DNA of 36,177 bases, from the NCBI GenBank assembly GCA_024693925.1, contig JAILKH010000153.1:1-36177 (forward strand), read 5' to 3'. The first letter of the stretch is position 1. Each line of letters opens with the position of its first letter. The position numbers were made by a program, and so were the translations under genes. This DNA is from Lachnospiraceae bacterium. Its GTDB lineage: Bacteria; Bacillota; Clostridia; Lachnospirales; Lachnospiraceae. Shown here in pieces: positions 21,742 to 31,434 of this stretch. Under the pieces are notes generated by a model. It was given only the letters and a program-made list of their open reading frames with translations, was not told the origin of the DNA and did no database searches.

Positions 21742-23977
21742 CCGATTCCTCTCTGTATAATTCTCTTAACCAAAAATCAAGTCCCGTATATCTGAGATGC
21801 TCATCCGTATTATCAACCATGGAATTAATCCTTTCCCTGCTGCCAAGCAGTACAACGCAATCCTTCGCACGGGTAACCCCGGTATACAAAAGATTTCTGT
21901 TGAACAAAAGTCTCGGACCCGTCAATATGGGAATAACCACTGCCGGATACTCGCTTCCCTGAGATTTATGAATTGTTACGGCATAAGCGTGTTCAAGCTC
22001 ATCGATTCCCGAAAAGGGATATGTTACCCTTCTGCCCCCATCAAACTCCACTACAATATTCTCATTAAAGGTATCTATTTCTTTAATGATACCCATATCA
22101 CCGTTAAACACACCCAGACCTTTGTCCACGGGAATACCGTATTTACTTACGATCTCCCACTCCAGACGGTAATTATTCTTTATCTGCATAACCTTATCTC
22201 CCTCCCGGAAGATAACATCATGCGCTTCATATTCCTTCTTGGAAGGATCCCGGGGATTTAAATACCTCTGGATAATGGGATTTAATACCTCCACTCCCAG
22301 ATTACCCTTTCTCATAGGTGTGAGTACCTGAATATCATACGGATCCGCATTTACATATCGCGGCAATTTTTCTCTTATAAGATGGATCATATTGTTCAAA
22401 ATAAGATCAATATTATCTCTCTCCAGGAAGAAGAAATCCTCACTCTTATTATCAAGTACCGGATACCTGCCCTCATTTATTCTGTGAGCATTAAGAACAA
22501 TATCGCTCTGCTCGTCCTGCCGGAATATTTTTTTAAGCTCGTATACATTAAAACACCGGGAGGTAATAATATCCTTCAATACCGCTCCCGGGCCAACACT
22601 GGGAAGCTGATTTATATCCCCCACAAGAATAAGACGCACTCCCACGGGTATTGCACGCAGCAACGCATTAAAAAGAACTATATCCACCATAGACATTTCA
22701 TCTATGATAACCACATCCGCCTCAATAGGATTATCCTCATTAAATTCATAACCGAAGCCGGAATTACCCGGTATACCTTCCGTTTCTCCCATCGGTTTAA
22801 GTCTCAGCATCCTCTGTATGGTAGAAGCTTCACAGCCGGTAGCTTCCGTCATTCTCTTGGCCGCCCGGCCGGTAGGTGCCGCAAGGACAATATCCATCTG
22901 CTCGGCTTCAAAATATCGTATTATGGTATTGATGATGGTTGTCTTTCCTGTTCCCGGTCCACCGGTTATTATTGTAAGCCCATTACCCGCTGCCTTAACA
23001 ACAGCTTCTCTCTGTAATTCCTCAAGCTCTATTTTTTCTATATTCTCAATAGCTTTTATCTTCTTGTAAATAAGCGCCTCATCTTCATCGGTTGTTATAT
23101 CTATATCCTTAAGCCTTCTGGCGCAATTAAGCTCCATATAATAGAAGGTCTTTCCATAAACCAACTCCATATCCTGTTTCTTTTTTACAACCAGCCTTTG
23201 CTCCATATACAGATTGGAAATCTGGGTTTCTATGGCATTTTCCGGAACGTCAAGAAGCTCTGTTGCCCGGTTTATAAGTTCTTCCCTGGGAAGATAACAA
23301 TGTCCCTCCCCCGAAGCACTGCTGAGTAAATAGATCAAAGCACTTCTTATCCGGAAGTCCGAATCTGTATGGATCCCCACCTTTGAAGCTATCTCATCGG
23401 CTATCTTAAAACCGATACCGTTAATATCATCCGCCAATATATAAGGATTTTCATTTATAACTCGATATGCATCATTTCCGTATCTTTGATATATCTTATT
23501 TGCAAGTGAACCCGATATGCCATACTGCTGTAAAAAAACCATGATCTTTCGAAGATCCTGTTTTTCTATAACCTGAAGAGCGATCTCCCTTGCTTTTCTG
23601 TCGCTAATCCCCTTTATTTTCACAAGTCGCTCGGGTTCTTCTTCGATCACCCTGAAGGTATCCTCTCCAAATTCCCTGACTATCCTGGCTGCCAGAGCCT
23701 GTCCGACTCCTTTAACCGCGCCGGAACCCAGATATCTGATTATTGATAGCGTATCCTCAGGAGCGGTGATCTCACAGGACTCTGCCTTAAACTGTTCACC
23801 GTATATCGTATGCTCGATATATTCACCCGTCAGCTTTACATTCTCGCCTTCATCCGCATATTTAAAAAAGCCCACACAGGTGATCTCATCTTCTCCTGAC
23901 ACAAGATTGAGAACGGTGTACCCGTTCTCAGTATTTCTGAATATGATATGTTCTATATATCCCCTTAATTCTTCCAT
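21728..23977 (-). CDS. recD2: RecD2-type DNA helicase
   Basis: 749 residues, typical for the SF1B helicase RecD2 that acts without RecBC. The N-terminal region holds an OB-like segment and helix-hairpin-helix motifs (KIKGISDRKAREIA, DINGIGFKIADEIA). The helicase core has Walker A GGPGTGKTT (339-347), Walker B DEMSM (426-430), and C-terminal motif VI-like YAVTIHKSQGSEYPAV and LLYTGVTRAKD. It unwinds 5' to 3' in repair and fork processing. Overlap with comF suggests joint expression. It follows the flgJ-like gene by 50 bases. Confidence 0.96.
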   Translation of the reverse strand: MEELRGYIEHIIFRNTENGYTVLNLVSGEDEITCVGFFKYADEGENVKLTGEYIEHTIYGEQFKAESCEITAPEDTLSIIRYLGSGAVKGVGQALAARIVREFGEDTFRVIEEEPERLVKIKGISDRKAREIALQVIEKQDLRKIMVFLQQYGISGSLANKIYQRYGNDAYRVINENPYILADDINGIGFKIADEIASKVGIHTDSDFRIRSALIYLLSSASGEGHCYLPREELINRATELLDVPENAIETQISNLYMEQRLVVKKKQDMELVYGKTFYYMELNCARRLKDIDITTDEDEALIYKKIKAIENIEKIELEELQREAVVKAAGNGLTIITGGPGTGKTTIINTIIRYFEAEQMDIVLAAPTGRAAKRMTEATGCEASTIQRMLRLKPMGETEGIPGNSGFGYEFNEDNPIEADVVIIDEMSMVDIVLFNALLRAIPVGVRLILVGDINQLPSVGPGAVLKDIITSRCFNVYELKKIFRQDEQSDIVLNAHRINEGRYPVLDNKSEDFFFLERDNIDLILNNMIHLIREKLPRYVNADPYDIQVLTPMRKGNLGVEVLNPIIQRYLNPRDPSKKEYEAHDVIFREGDKVMQIKNNYRLEWEIVSKYGIPVDKGLGVFNGDMGIIKEIDTFNENIVVEFDGGRRVTYPFSGIDELEHAYAVTIHKSQGSEYPAVVIPILTGPRLLFNRNLLYTGVTRAKDCVVLLGSRERINSMVDNTDEHLRYTGLDFWLRELYREESDGII

Positions 23978-24027
23978 CTAAAATACTTCTGTCTTATAAA
24001 TCCCCAATTAAAATAATAAAATCCCGA

Positions 24028-24393
24028 TCAATCCGTACTCTGAGAATAATTACGTTTCATCTGTTCGTAAAGCATTTGTGCCAGACCGTTAGTGGACTGG
24101 TCTGCAGCACCCTTTGCATACTCTTTGGTAAGCTCATCTTCATAAAAACCTTTAAGCGTCGACATTGCACCGGATGATTCCTCCGATGACGGAACCATGG
24201 AGGACTTCATGTTTTTGAATATCTGTTCATAGAAATAAGCTTCAAATTCCTTGCACACCTCCATAAGCTCATCATCCGATGCCTTGGAAACATCAGTATT
24301 CTTAAGCTTATCGGACAATACCGAAGTCTTATTATCACTTGCATTGTTCATTAGATTATTGATATATGATGAATCAAGTGAACCTATATCCAT
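24028..24393 (-). CDS. Flagellar rod-binding protein, FlgJ N-terminal type
   Basis: 121 residues. It matches the rod-binding domain of FlgJ (EVCKEFEAYFYEQIFKNM, then MSTLKGFYEDELTKEYAKG and GLAQMLYEQM) but lacks the peptidoglycan hydrolase half, as is usual in Clostridia. FlgJ-type proteins cap the growing rod in the periplasm or wall space. It follows flgG by 60 bases. The ATG at 24393 is preceded by a GGGAGG-type site. Confidence 0.9.
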   Translation of the reverse strand: MDIGSLDSSYINNLMNNASDNKTSVLSDKLKNTDVSKASDDELMEVCKEFEAYFYEQIFKNMKSSMVPSSEESSGAMSTLKGFYEDELTKEYAKGAADQSTNGLAQMLYEQMKRNYSQSTD

Positions 24394-24453
24394 AATATCC
24401 TCCCTAAAACCCCTTCCGAATATCCTGCCATACCTAAAAGATATTACTTTAAA

Positions 24454-25278
24454 TTACCTTCTCAGCTCATTAGCCTCCTGCATCATAGTATCTGCCGCCT
24501 GAACTGCCTTACTGTTCATTTCATAGGCTCTTTGAGCAATTATAAGATTAACCATCTCATCCGCTACCTGTACATTTGAACCCTCCAGATAGCCCTGCCT
24601 TATAGTTGATTTTTCCAGATTGGCGTTGGTAGCCTCATTTAAAGGCTGTCCCGAAGCTGCCGTTACGGAATACAGGGAATCTCCTTCTTTATTAAGACCG
24701 GCCGGGTTCTGGAACTGGAAAAGAGCGATCTGCATTCCTGCTATAGGCTGAGCATTATTATCGGCATCGGGATACATAAGCTGTCCGGTTTCATCCACCG
24801 TAATCCTGTTGGCATTATACTGTGCAGCATTCAGCTGAATGGGCTGCCCCGCCGTATTTAACACCGGCAGACCATCGGAGGTAGCCAGCTTAAGTGTATT
24901 ATTTCCTCCCAGCGCAAAGGTAAAATCACCGTTTCTGGTATAATAATTCTCTCCGTCTTCTCCCTTAACACAGAAGAAACCCTCTCCGCCTATGGCAAAG
25001 GCCGTCGGACTTGCCGATTCCAAAAAAGCACCCTGAGTAAACTGTGAAGTAATGGAAGCATTTCTGACTCCCAGTCCCACCTGAGCACTTATAGGCTTAT
25101 TCTCACCGTTTGCGGTAGTAGTTCTGGTCTGAAGAGTCTGATATAACAAAGATTTAAACTCATTTCTCTCGGATTTATATCCGACAGTATTTACATTTGC
25201 CAGATTGTTCGCAATGGTATCCACATTATTCTGCTGTCCTATCATCCCCGAAGCAGCCGTCCATAAAGTTCTGACCAT
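24454..25278 (-). CDS. flgG: Flagellar distal rod protein, FlgG-like (FlhP position)
   Basis: 274 residues. The N-terminal Flg_bb_rod motif (LANVNTVGYK) and the C-terminal helix (YLEGSNVQVADEMVNLI, ending AADTMMQEANELRR) are conserved in FlgG/FlgF rod and hook proteins, with a beta domain between (GGEGFFCVKGEDGENYYTR). It is the second of two paralogous rod genes after mbl, the order mbl-flhO-flhP in Bacillus. Sequence alone does not separate FlgG from a FlhP-type paralogue, so the symbol is by similarity. Confidence 0.93.
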   Translation of the reverse strand: MVRTLWTAASGMIGQQNNVDTIANNLANVNTVGYKSERNEFKSLLYQTLQTRTTTANGENKPISAQVGLGVRNASITSQFTQGAFLESASPTAFAIGGEGFFCVKGEDGENYYTRNGDFTFALGGNNTLKLATSDGLPVLNTAGQPIQLNAAQYNANRITVDETGQLMYPDADNNAQPIAGMQIALFQFQNPAGLNKEGDSLYSVTAASGQPLNEATNANLEKSTIRQGYLEGSNVQVADEMVNLIIAQRAYEMNSKAVQAADTMMQEANELRR

Positions 25279-25321
25279 ATAAGTACCTCCTCATCTATTC
25301 TTTATACCGATTCAAAACACC

Positions 25322-26116
25322 TTATACCTTACCCAGATCATTTACCGCTTTGTCCAAAGTCTGATCATAGGCCTGTATTATTTTCTGATTGGATTCATAA
25401 GCCCTGGTAAAGGCTATAAGATCAACCATTTCCTGTACTATCTGAACATTGGAAGCTTCCAGATATCCCGAATATACCTGAGCATCCGCCTCCTGCTGGG
25501 TAGCTCCTTCCACCGGCTGATAATAGGTCTCACCGTATTTTTCCAGAAAATTATAATCCTCAAAATCAGTGATCCCGATCTGTGCCTGCTGGACTCCCGT
25601 ATCCGTCAGACGGATAATACCCATTCTGTCTATATCATATTTCTGGGTAGGATCAAGAACAATGTGATTTCCGTTCTGATCAAGTACATAATCCCCGTCC
25701 TTGGTAACCAGCTCCCCTTTAACATTAAGCGTAAAAGTACCGTCTCTTGTATATTTAACCGAGGTTTCTCCCGGTTTTTCTTCCGTACCCTTAGAGGTAA
25801 ATTCTATATTAAAGAAACCCTTTCCGGATATTGCCAGATCAAAGGTATTACCGGTCTCGTGAAAAGAACCCTGTGAATAATCGGTAAAAGTCTCACCTAT
25901 CTTCACGCCCATATTCATAACACCTTCATACCTTGCCATATTAGCTTCACTGGTATCCTTTATTTTATACGCCAGAACATCCTCAAAGGTCTGGGAAGTA
26001 GAGCCTTCCTTCTTATATCCCGTTGTGGCCGCATTAGCCATATTATTGGATAATATGTCCACTCTGCGCTGTTCATTTACCATTCCCGTACTGGCTGTAT
26101 ACAGTCCCTTTAACAT
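25322..26116 (-). CDS. flgF: Flagellar rod protein, FlgF/FlgG-like (FlhO position)
   Basis: 264 residues. It has the rod-protein N terminus (NNMANAATTGYK) and C terminus (YLEASNVQIVQEMVDLI), with a variable central part and the ISGKGFFNIEF core strand. It is 43 bases upstream of the second rod gene and 13 bases downstream of the mreB-like gene, so these form one operon. FlgF is inferred from its place before FlgG; FlhO is the Bacillus equivalent. Confidence 0.9.
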   Translation of the reverse strand: MLKGLYTASTGMVNEQRRVDILSNNMANAATTGYKKEGSTSQTFEDVLAYKIKDTSEANMARYEGVMNMGVKIGETFTDYSQGSFHETGNTFDLAISGKGFFNIEFTSKGTEEKPGETSVKYTRDGTFTLNVKGELVTKDGDYVLDQNGNHIVLDPTQKYDIDRMGIIRLTDTGVQQAQIGITDFEDYNFLEKYGETYYQPVEGATQQEADAQVYSGYLEASNVQIVQEMVDLIAFTRAYESNQKIIQAYDQTLDKAVNDLGKV

Positions 26117-26129
26117 GATCTTCTACCCT

Positions 26130-27128
26130 TTAACCCTCTATATCATCATAACCGGCAAGCAATTCCACATATTTACCGGTACCTATAGCAACCGCTGTCA
26201 TAGGATCCTCTGCAGTAACCGTATTAATTCCCGTTTTATATGCTATAAGATCCTCAAGTCCTCTTAAAAGACTTCCGCCTCCGGTAAGCACTATCCCTCT
26301 GTCGGCTATATCTGCAGCAAGTTCCGGTGGTGTTCTCTCAAGAACACTGTGGATCGCCTCAACTATCTGTGCCGTTGTTTCCCGTAAGGCTTCTTCCGTT
26401 TCCTCACTTGAAACCTTCACTGTCCTGGGAAGCCCAGTAACAAGATTTCTTCCCCTTACCTCAAGATAATCCACCTCAGGCTGTTTAAATGCTGTACCTA
26501 TCTTTATCTTAAGCTCTTCCGCGGTCCTTTCACCAATCAGAAGATTATGCTTTTTTCTCATATATCTGACAATGGCTTCATCAAAATCATCGCCGGCTAT
26601 CTTAACCGAATTACTTACAACCGTACCTCCCAGGGAGATAACAGCTATATCCGAAGTTCCGCCGCCTATATCCACTATCATGTTCCCGCAGGGTTTACTT
26701 ATATCTATTCCGGCACCTATGGCTGCCGCTATGGGCTCTTCTATGATCTCCACATCTCTGGCTCCGGCCTGGTATGTGGCATCTTCTACCGCCTTCTTCT
26801 CAACCTCGGTTACACCGCTTGGTACACACACGCTTATTCTCGGCTTACGGAAGGTCTTTCTTCCGATTGCTTTCTGTATAAAATACTTAAGCATCTTCTC
26901 GGTAACCGTATAATCGGAAATAACCCCTTGTCTCAAAGGCCTTACCGCAACTATATTTCCGGGCGTACGTCCCAGCATAAGCCTTGCTTCTTCACCGATT
27001 GCCTTTATCTTATTGGTATCCCTGTCAAAAGCAACTACGGAAGGTTCCTTAAGGACCACTCCTTTTCCATGTATGTAAACCAATATACTGGCCGTACCCA
27101 AATCTATTCCTATATCAGTATAAACCAT
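26130..27128 (-). CDS. mreB: MreB/Mbl-like cell-shape actin homologue
   Basis: 332 residues, full length for MreB. The actin-type nucleotide motifs are GIDLGTAS (7-14, phosphate 1), VDIGGGTSDI (152-161, phosphate 2) and the adenosine loop IVLTGGGSLLRGLEDLI. MreB filaments guide lateral wall synthesis at the membrane. The gene is not next to mreC/mreD but directly before two flagellar rod genes, like Bacillus mbl-flhO-flhP, so it is more likely the Mbl-type paralogue. A GGGGAAAAGG stretch precedes the ATG. Confidence 0.95.
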   Translation of the reverse strand: MVYTDIGIDLGTASILVYIHGKGVVLKEPSVVAFDRDTNKIKAIGEEARLMLGRTPGNIVAVRPLRQGVISDYTVTEKMLKYFIQKAIGRKTFRKPRISVCVPSGVTEVEKKAVEDATYQAGARDVEIIEEPIAAAIGAGIDISKPCGNMIVDIGGGTSDIAVISLGGTVVSNSVKIAGDDFDEAIVRYMRKKHNLLIGERTAEELKIKIGTAFKQPEVDYLEVRGRNLVTGLPRTVKVSSEETEEALRETTAQIVEAIHSVLERTPPELAADIADRGIVLTGGGSLLRGLEDLIAYKTGINTVTAEDPMTAVAIGTGKYVELLAGYDDIEG

Positions 27129-27237
27129 CAGACCTTTTCCCCTTTCAAATACTATATATCGTCTTATTACATTCCCTTATGTCAACAGACTCTTATATCA
27201 TGTTAACATAACTATCCTATTATGAGTATATCAATTA

Positions 27238-27266
27238 ATTATACTCTAAAACATTCTAATTTGAAA
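27238..27266 (-). promoter_or_regulatory. Putative promoter of the mreB-flagellar rod operon
   Basis: TTTCAA (27266-27261), a 17-base spacer and perfect TATAAT (27243-27238) on the - strand, about 110 bases before the mreB start. A second perfect -35 (TTGACA, 27185-27180) lies closer, but its best -10 (GATATA) needs a 19-base spacer. A 10-bp palindrome (ATGTTAACAT, 27200-27209) lies between them. Confidence 0.5.
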
Positions 27267-27279
27267 GAGGTTTTTAAGT

Positions 27280-27328
27280 AAAAAAATGAAGCACGACAAC
27301 GGAGATTCCTTCTCTATCATCATGCTTC
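27280..27328 (-). terminator. Intrinsic terminator after uvrA
   Basis: A long stem (27288-27300 with 27316-27328, with several G-U pairs in the - strand RNA), extended by an inner GAGA/TCTC stem, is followed on the - strand by ATTTTTTTA. It begins about 60 bases after the uvrA stop and ends the secA-prfB-uvrA transcript. Confidence 0.9.
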
Positions 27329-27387
27329 CCTGCATTAAGATTTTCTTTCTCATCTTCAATATTTATATCGGATGAGTTTCCAAAAAC

Positions 27388-30303
27388 TTAAGGCTGTATT
27401 TTCATCTTTTCTCTTTCTTTTGCTTTTTCAAGCTCCCGTTTAACATATATACCGGTATAAGAAGCCTTATTAGCGGTAATTTCTTCGGGTGTGCCGGTGG
27501 CAACCACCTCTCCTCCTCTGTCCCCGCCTTCAGGACCCATATCTATGATATAATCCGCGGTTTTTATTACATCCAGGTTATGTTCTATTACCACAACCGT
27601 ATTACCCCCCTCCGTTAACTTATGAAGAATGTCCACCAGCTTATGAACATCCGCAAAATGCAATCCGGTGGTAGGCTCATCCAGAATATATATTGTCTTT
27701 CCCGTACTCTTCTTGGACAATTCCGTGGCCAGCTTTATACGCTGTGCTTCTCCTCCCGACAAAGTCGTTGAAGGCTGCCCCAGCTTTATATATGAAAGGC
27801 CCACATCATAAAGAGTATCTATCTTTTTCTTTATTGACGGAATATTCTCAAAATAGTCCCTTGCCTCCTCCACTGTCATATCAAGTACATCAAAAATATT
27901 TTTTCCCTTATATTTTACTTCCAGCGTTTCTCTGTTATATCTCTTGCCCTGACAGACTTCACACGGAACATAAACATCCGGAAGAAAATGCATCTCTATC
28001 TTAAGAATACCGTCTCCCGAACAAGCCTCACACCTGCCGCCTTTAACATTAAAGGAAAAACGTCCCTTCTTATATCCTCTTTCCTTCGCATCCTGTGTAC
28101 CCGCAAACAGATCCCTTATCTGGTCAAACACTCCCGTATAGGTTGCGGGATTAGACCTCGGAGTCCTGCCTATGGGAGACTGATCGATATCTATAACCTT
28201 ATCAAGCTTCTCAATACCGGTTATCTCCTTAAATTCTCCGGGAACAGTCTTGGCCCTGTTAAGTTTTCTGGCCAGGGCTTTATATAATATCTCGTTTATA
28301 AGAGAACTCTTACCCGAACCCGATACCCCTGTTACGCAGGTGAAAACACCGAGAGGAATATCAACATCTATATTCTTAAGATTATTCTGTCTTGCACCCT
28401 TTACCTTCAGCCATCCCTTGGGTTTACGGCGTTTTTTGGGTACCGGAATACTTTTTTTACCCGACAGATACTGACCGGTTATAGATTCCGGATCTGCCAT
28501 CAGTTCTTCAGCCGTACCTGCACATATGATATTCCCTCCATGGGAACCGGCCATGGGACCTATATCCACAACATAATCCGCCGCCAGCATAGTATCCTCG
28601 TCATGCTCAACCACAATAAGCGAATTTCCAAGATCCCGTAAATCCTTAAGTGCACCCAGAAGTTTATCATTATCTCGCTGGTGAAGACCTATACTGGGTT
28701 CATCAAGAATATAGGCAACTCCCACAAGTCCCGACCCTATTTGCGTAGCCAGACGTATCCTTTGTGCCTCACCACCCGAGAGAGAACCTGTAGCCCTGGC
28801 AAGAGTAAGGTAATCAAGACCTACCTGAACCAGAAAAGAAAGCCGTCCCCTGATCTCCTTTATTATCCTTTCACCAATGATCAATTGCTGCTTATTAAGC
28901 TTAAGTGCATTAAAGAATTCAAGAAGTTTATCTATGGAAAAAACGGTAATATCATAAATATTCTTATCACCTATCGTAACCGCAAGGGCACTTTTCTTAA
29001 GCCTCTTCCCCTTACATTCATTACAGGGGGTTATCCTCATAAAGGCTTCGTACTCGGCCTTCATAAGTTCCGAACCTGTTTCCCTGTATCTTCTCTCAAC
29101 ATTTTTTATCAGGCCTTCAAAGGCGACATCATAAACACCTTCACCCCTTTGCCCCTTATAATGAACCTTTATTTCTTTACCTCCGGTTCCGTAAATAAGA
29201 ACATTCTTTATCCTTTCGGGATAGTTTTCAAAAGGAGTATTAAGGTCAAAATCATAGGCCTCGGTAAGGGCCTTAAGTGTCGCATAGGTAAAGCTCTTTT
29301 CATCTGTACAGCTCTGCCAGCCCGTTACGGCTATAGCTCCTTCCATAATCGATAAAGAAGTATCCGGTATCATAAGATCAATATCAAATTCCATTTTGTA
29401 ACCCAGTCCCGCACATACCGGACAGGCTCCGAAGGGATTATTAAAGGAAAAAGTTCTCGGTTCTATTTCCTCAATGCTCTCATTGCAATCCGGGCAGGAA
29501 AAACTCTGGGAAAAGTTAATCCTTTTTGCCTCCGTCCCCTTTCCGCTGCCTGATGAACCCGGCAATTCAACAATTGCCAGTCCTCCAGCCAGAGATAATA
29601 CATTCTCCAGTGAGTCCGTTAATCTTTTCTCTATTCCTTCCCTCACTATAAGACGGTCCACAACCACCTCAATATTATGCTTGATATTCTTATCAAGCTT
29701 AATATCTTCGGACAGATCATACTGGTTTCCATCCACCATCACTCTTGCATAACCGCTTTTCTTAGCCCGCTCAAAGACCTTTGCATGCTCACCTTTTCTT
29801 CCTCTTACCACCGGCGCAAGGAGCATAAACTTTGTTCCCTCTTCAAGGGACATGATCACATCTACCATCTGATCCACAGACTGTTTGGATATTTCACGGC
29901 CGCATTTAGGACAATGGGGTATACCTATCCTTGCATATAAGAGTCGAAGGTAATCATATATTTCCGTCACCGTTCCCACCGTTGATCTGGGATTTCTGTT
30001 AGTGGACTTCTGATCTATGGATATTGCCGGCGGAAGCCCTTCAATACTTTCCACCTCCGGTTTCTCCATCTGTCCCAAAAACTGTCTTGCATAAGAAGAC
30101 AGCGACTCCATATAGCGTCGCTGTCCTTCGGCATAGATCGTATCAAAAGCCAGTGATGATTTTCCCGATCCCGATAAACCGGTAAGTACCACCAGCTCAT
30201 CTCTGGGAATATCTATATCTACATTCTTAAGATTGTGTTCATTGGCCCCTCTTATCTTAATATATTTTCTTCCGTCCATTAAAGTATTTTTTTTTACTGA
30301 CAT
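27388..30303 (-). CDS. uvrA: Excinuclease ABC subunit A
   Basis: 971 residues. UvrA is the damage-recognising ATPase of nucleotide excision repair. Two ABC modules are seen: Walker [10 protein letters not shown] (42-50), a second Walker [10 protein letters not shown] in the C-terminal half, and two signatures [12 protein letters not shown] and [12 protein letters not shown]. Zinc modules are shown by CPDC/CPVC and CEAC/CEVC. The start ATG at 30303 has AAGAGG seven bases upstream. It follows prfB by 21 bases; no uvrB or uvrC is in the window. Confidence 0.98.
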   Translation of the reverse strand: MSVKKNTLMDGRKYIKIRGANEHNLKNVDIDIPRDELVVLTGLSGSGKSSLAFDTIYAEGQRRYMESLSSYARQFLGQMEKPEVESIEGLPPAISIDQKSTNRNPRSTVGTVTEIYDYLRLLYARIGIPHCPKCGREISKQSVDQMVDVIMSLEEGTKFMLLAPVVRGRKGEHAKVFERAKKSGYARVMVDGNQYDLSEDIKLDKNIKHNIEVVVDRLIVREGIEKRLTDSLENVLSLAGGLAIVELPGSSGSGKGTEAKRINFSQSFSCPDCNESIEEIEPRTFSFNNPFGACPVCAGLGYKMEFDIDLMIPDTSLSIMEGAIAVTGWQSCTDEKSFTYATLKALTEAYDFDLNTPFENYPERIKNVLIYGTGGKEIKVHYKGQRGEGVYDVAFEGLIKNVERRYRETGSELMKAEYEAFMRITPCNECKGKRLKKSALAVTIGDKNIYDITVFSIDKLLEFFNALKLNKQQLIIGERIIKEIRGRLSFLVQVGLDYLTLARATGSLSGGEAQRIRLATQIGSGLVGVAYILDEPSIGLHQRDNDKLLGALKDLRDLGNSLIVVEHDEDTMLAADYVVDIGPMAGSHGGNIICAGTAEELMADPESITGQYLSGKKSIPVPKKRRKPKGWLKVKGARQNNLKNIDVDIPLGVFTCVTGVSGSGKSSLINEILYKALARKLNRAKTVPGEFKEITGIEKLDKVIDIDQSPIGRTPRSNPATYTGVFDQIRDLFAGTQDAKERGYKKGRFSFNVKGGRCEACSGDGILKIEMHFLPDVYVPCEVCQGKRYNRETLEVKYKGKNIFDVLDMTVEEARDYFENIPSIKKKIDTLYDVGLSYIKLGQPSTTLSGGEAQRIKLATELSKKSTGKTIYILDEPTTGLHFADVHKLVDILHKLTEGGNTVVVIEHNLDVIKTADYIIDMGPEGGDRGGEVVATGTPEEITANKASYTGIYVKRELEKAKEREKMKIQP

Positions 30304-30324
30304 AACAAACCTCTTTAACTACTT

Positions 30325-31422
30325 TTACAGCTGAGTTAAATACGCATTTATGAAAGGATCGATATATCCATCCATGACTTTATCTACCTGGGCAACTTCT
30401 TCATTGGTACGATGATCCTTTACCAGAGTATAAGGCTGCATAACATAGGATCTTATCTGATTACCCCAGCCAATCTCTTTAACATCACCCCTTATATCGG
30501 AGAGCTTCTCGGCATTTTCCTCCTGCTTAAGCAGATACAACTTAGCCTTTAACATCTGCATAGCCTTATCCTTATTCTGGAACTGTGAGCGCTCATTCTG
30601 ACATTGAACAACTATTCCTGTGGGAATATGAGTGATCCTTATGGCCGAACTGGTTTTATTTATATGCTGGCCACCGGCTCCGGAGCTTCTATAGGTATCA
30701 ATCCTTAAATCATCATCATTGATCTCCACATCCAGATCATCGTTGATCTCCGGCATCACATCCAGGGATACAAAACTGGTCTGACGCTTACCCTGAGCAT
30801 TAAAAGGAGATATTCTTACAAGTCTGTGAACCCCTTTCTCAGATTTAAGATAACCATATGCATTCTCTCCGTTAACCTGGAAAGTAACCGACTTAATACC
30901 TGCCTCATCTCCGTCAAGGAAATCCAGCACTTCAACACCAAATCCTTTTTTCTCTGCCCACCTGGAATACATTCTGTAAAGCATGGATGCCCAGTCACAG
31001 CTTTCCGTACCACCCGCACCGGCATTCAATCGCAATATGGCATTATTCTTATCATATTCTCCCGACAGCAATGTACTGATCCTTAAATTCTCAAGCTTTT
31101 CCCGAAAATCATCAAATTCCGCCTGTATTTCGGGAACCATCTGAGGATCATTCTCCTCATATCCCATCTCCAGCAAAGTCTGAATATCTTCATACTGCGT
31201 GGACAAACCATTCACCCGGGCAATGGTATCCTTAAGAGAACTTAATTCCCTGGTATATTTCTGGGAACGCTCAGTATCATCCCAGAAACCCGGAGCCTCC
31301 ATTTCTCTTTCCAGCTCTTCTACCCGCCGGGCTTTATCATCCAGAGAAAGAGAAGCCCTTATTTCTTTAAGGGGCTCCTCATATGTTTGCAATTCTGTTT
31401 TAATATTATCCAACTCGACCAT
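30325..31422 (-). CDS. prfB: Peptide chain release factor 2
   Basis: 365 residues. RF2 reads UGA and UAA stop codons and releases the nascent chain: the UGA-recognition SPF is at 205-207 and the catalytic GGQ at 250-252. Many prfB genes need a programmed +1 shift at an internal UGA near codon 26; here the frame is open throughout (residues about 21-31, [11 protein letters not shown]), so no shift is required. The ATG at 31422 ([10 protein letters not shown]) is chosen because an AGGTG site lies seven bases before it and overlaps the secA stop codon; an upstream in-frame ATG at 31491 would lie inside secA and add 23 unlikely residues. Confidence 0.96.
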   Translation of the reverse strand: MVELDNIKTELQTYEEPLKEIRASLSLDDKARRVEELEREMEAPGFWDDTERSQKYTRELSSLKDTIARVNGLSTQYEDIQTLLEMGYEENDPQMVPEIQAEFDDFREKLENLRISTLLSGEYDKNNAILRLNAGAGGTESCDWASMLYRMYSRWAEKKGFGVEVLDFLDGDEAGIKSVTFQVNGENAYGYLKSEKGVHRLVRISPFNAQGKRQTSFVSLDVMPEINDDLDVEINDDDLRIDTYRSSGAGGQHINKTSSAIRITHIPTGIVVQCQNERSQFQNKDKAMQMLKAKLYLLKQEENAEKLSDIRGDVKEIGWGNQIRSYVMQPYTLVKDHRTNEEVAQVDKVMDGYIDPFINAYLTQL

Positions 31423-31429
31423 TTCTTTA

Positions 31430-31434
31430 CACCT
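31430..31434 (-). promoter_or_regulatory. Ribosome binding site of prfB overlapping the secA stop
   Basis: AGGTG on the - strand, seven bases before the prfB ATG. Part of it is the secA TAG stop codon (31435-31433), so the two genes may be coupled in translation. It is the main reason for the short prfB start. Confidence 0.6.

Noticed and set aside
22382-23017. A 211-residue + strand open frame antisense to recD2
   Set aside because: Overlaps the helicase core, which has all expected motifs; the antisense frame has none.
26547-27206. A 219-residue + strand open frame antisense to mreB
   Set aside because: Lies over a full-length, motif-complete MreB gene and extends into its promoter region; no supporting signals.
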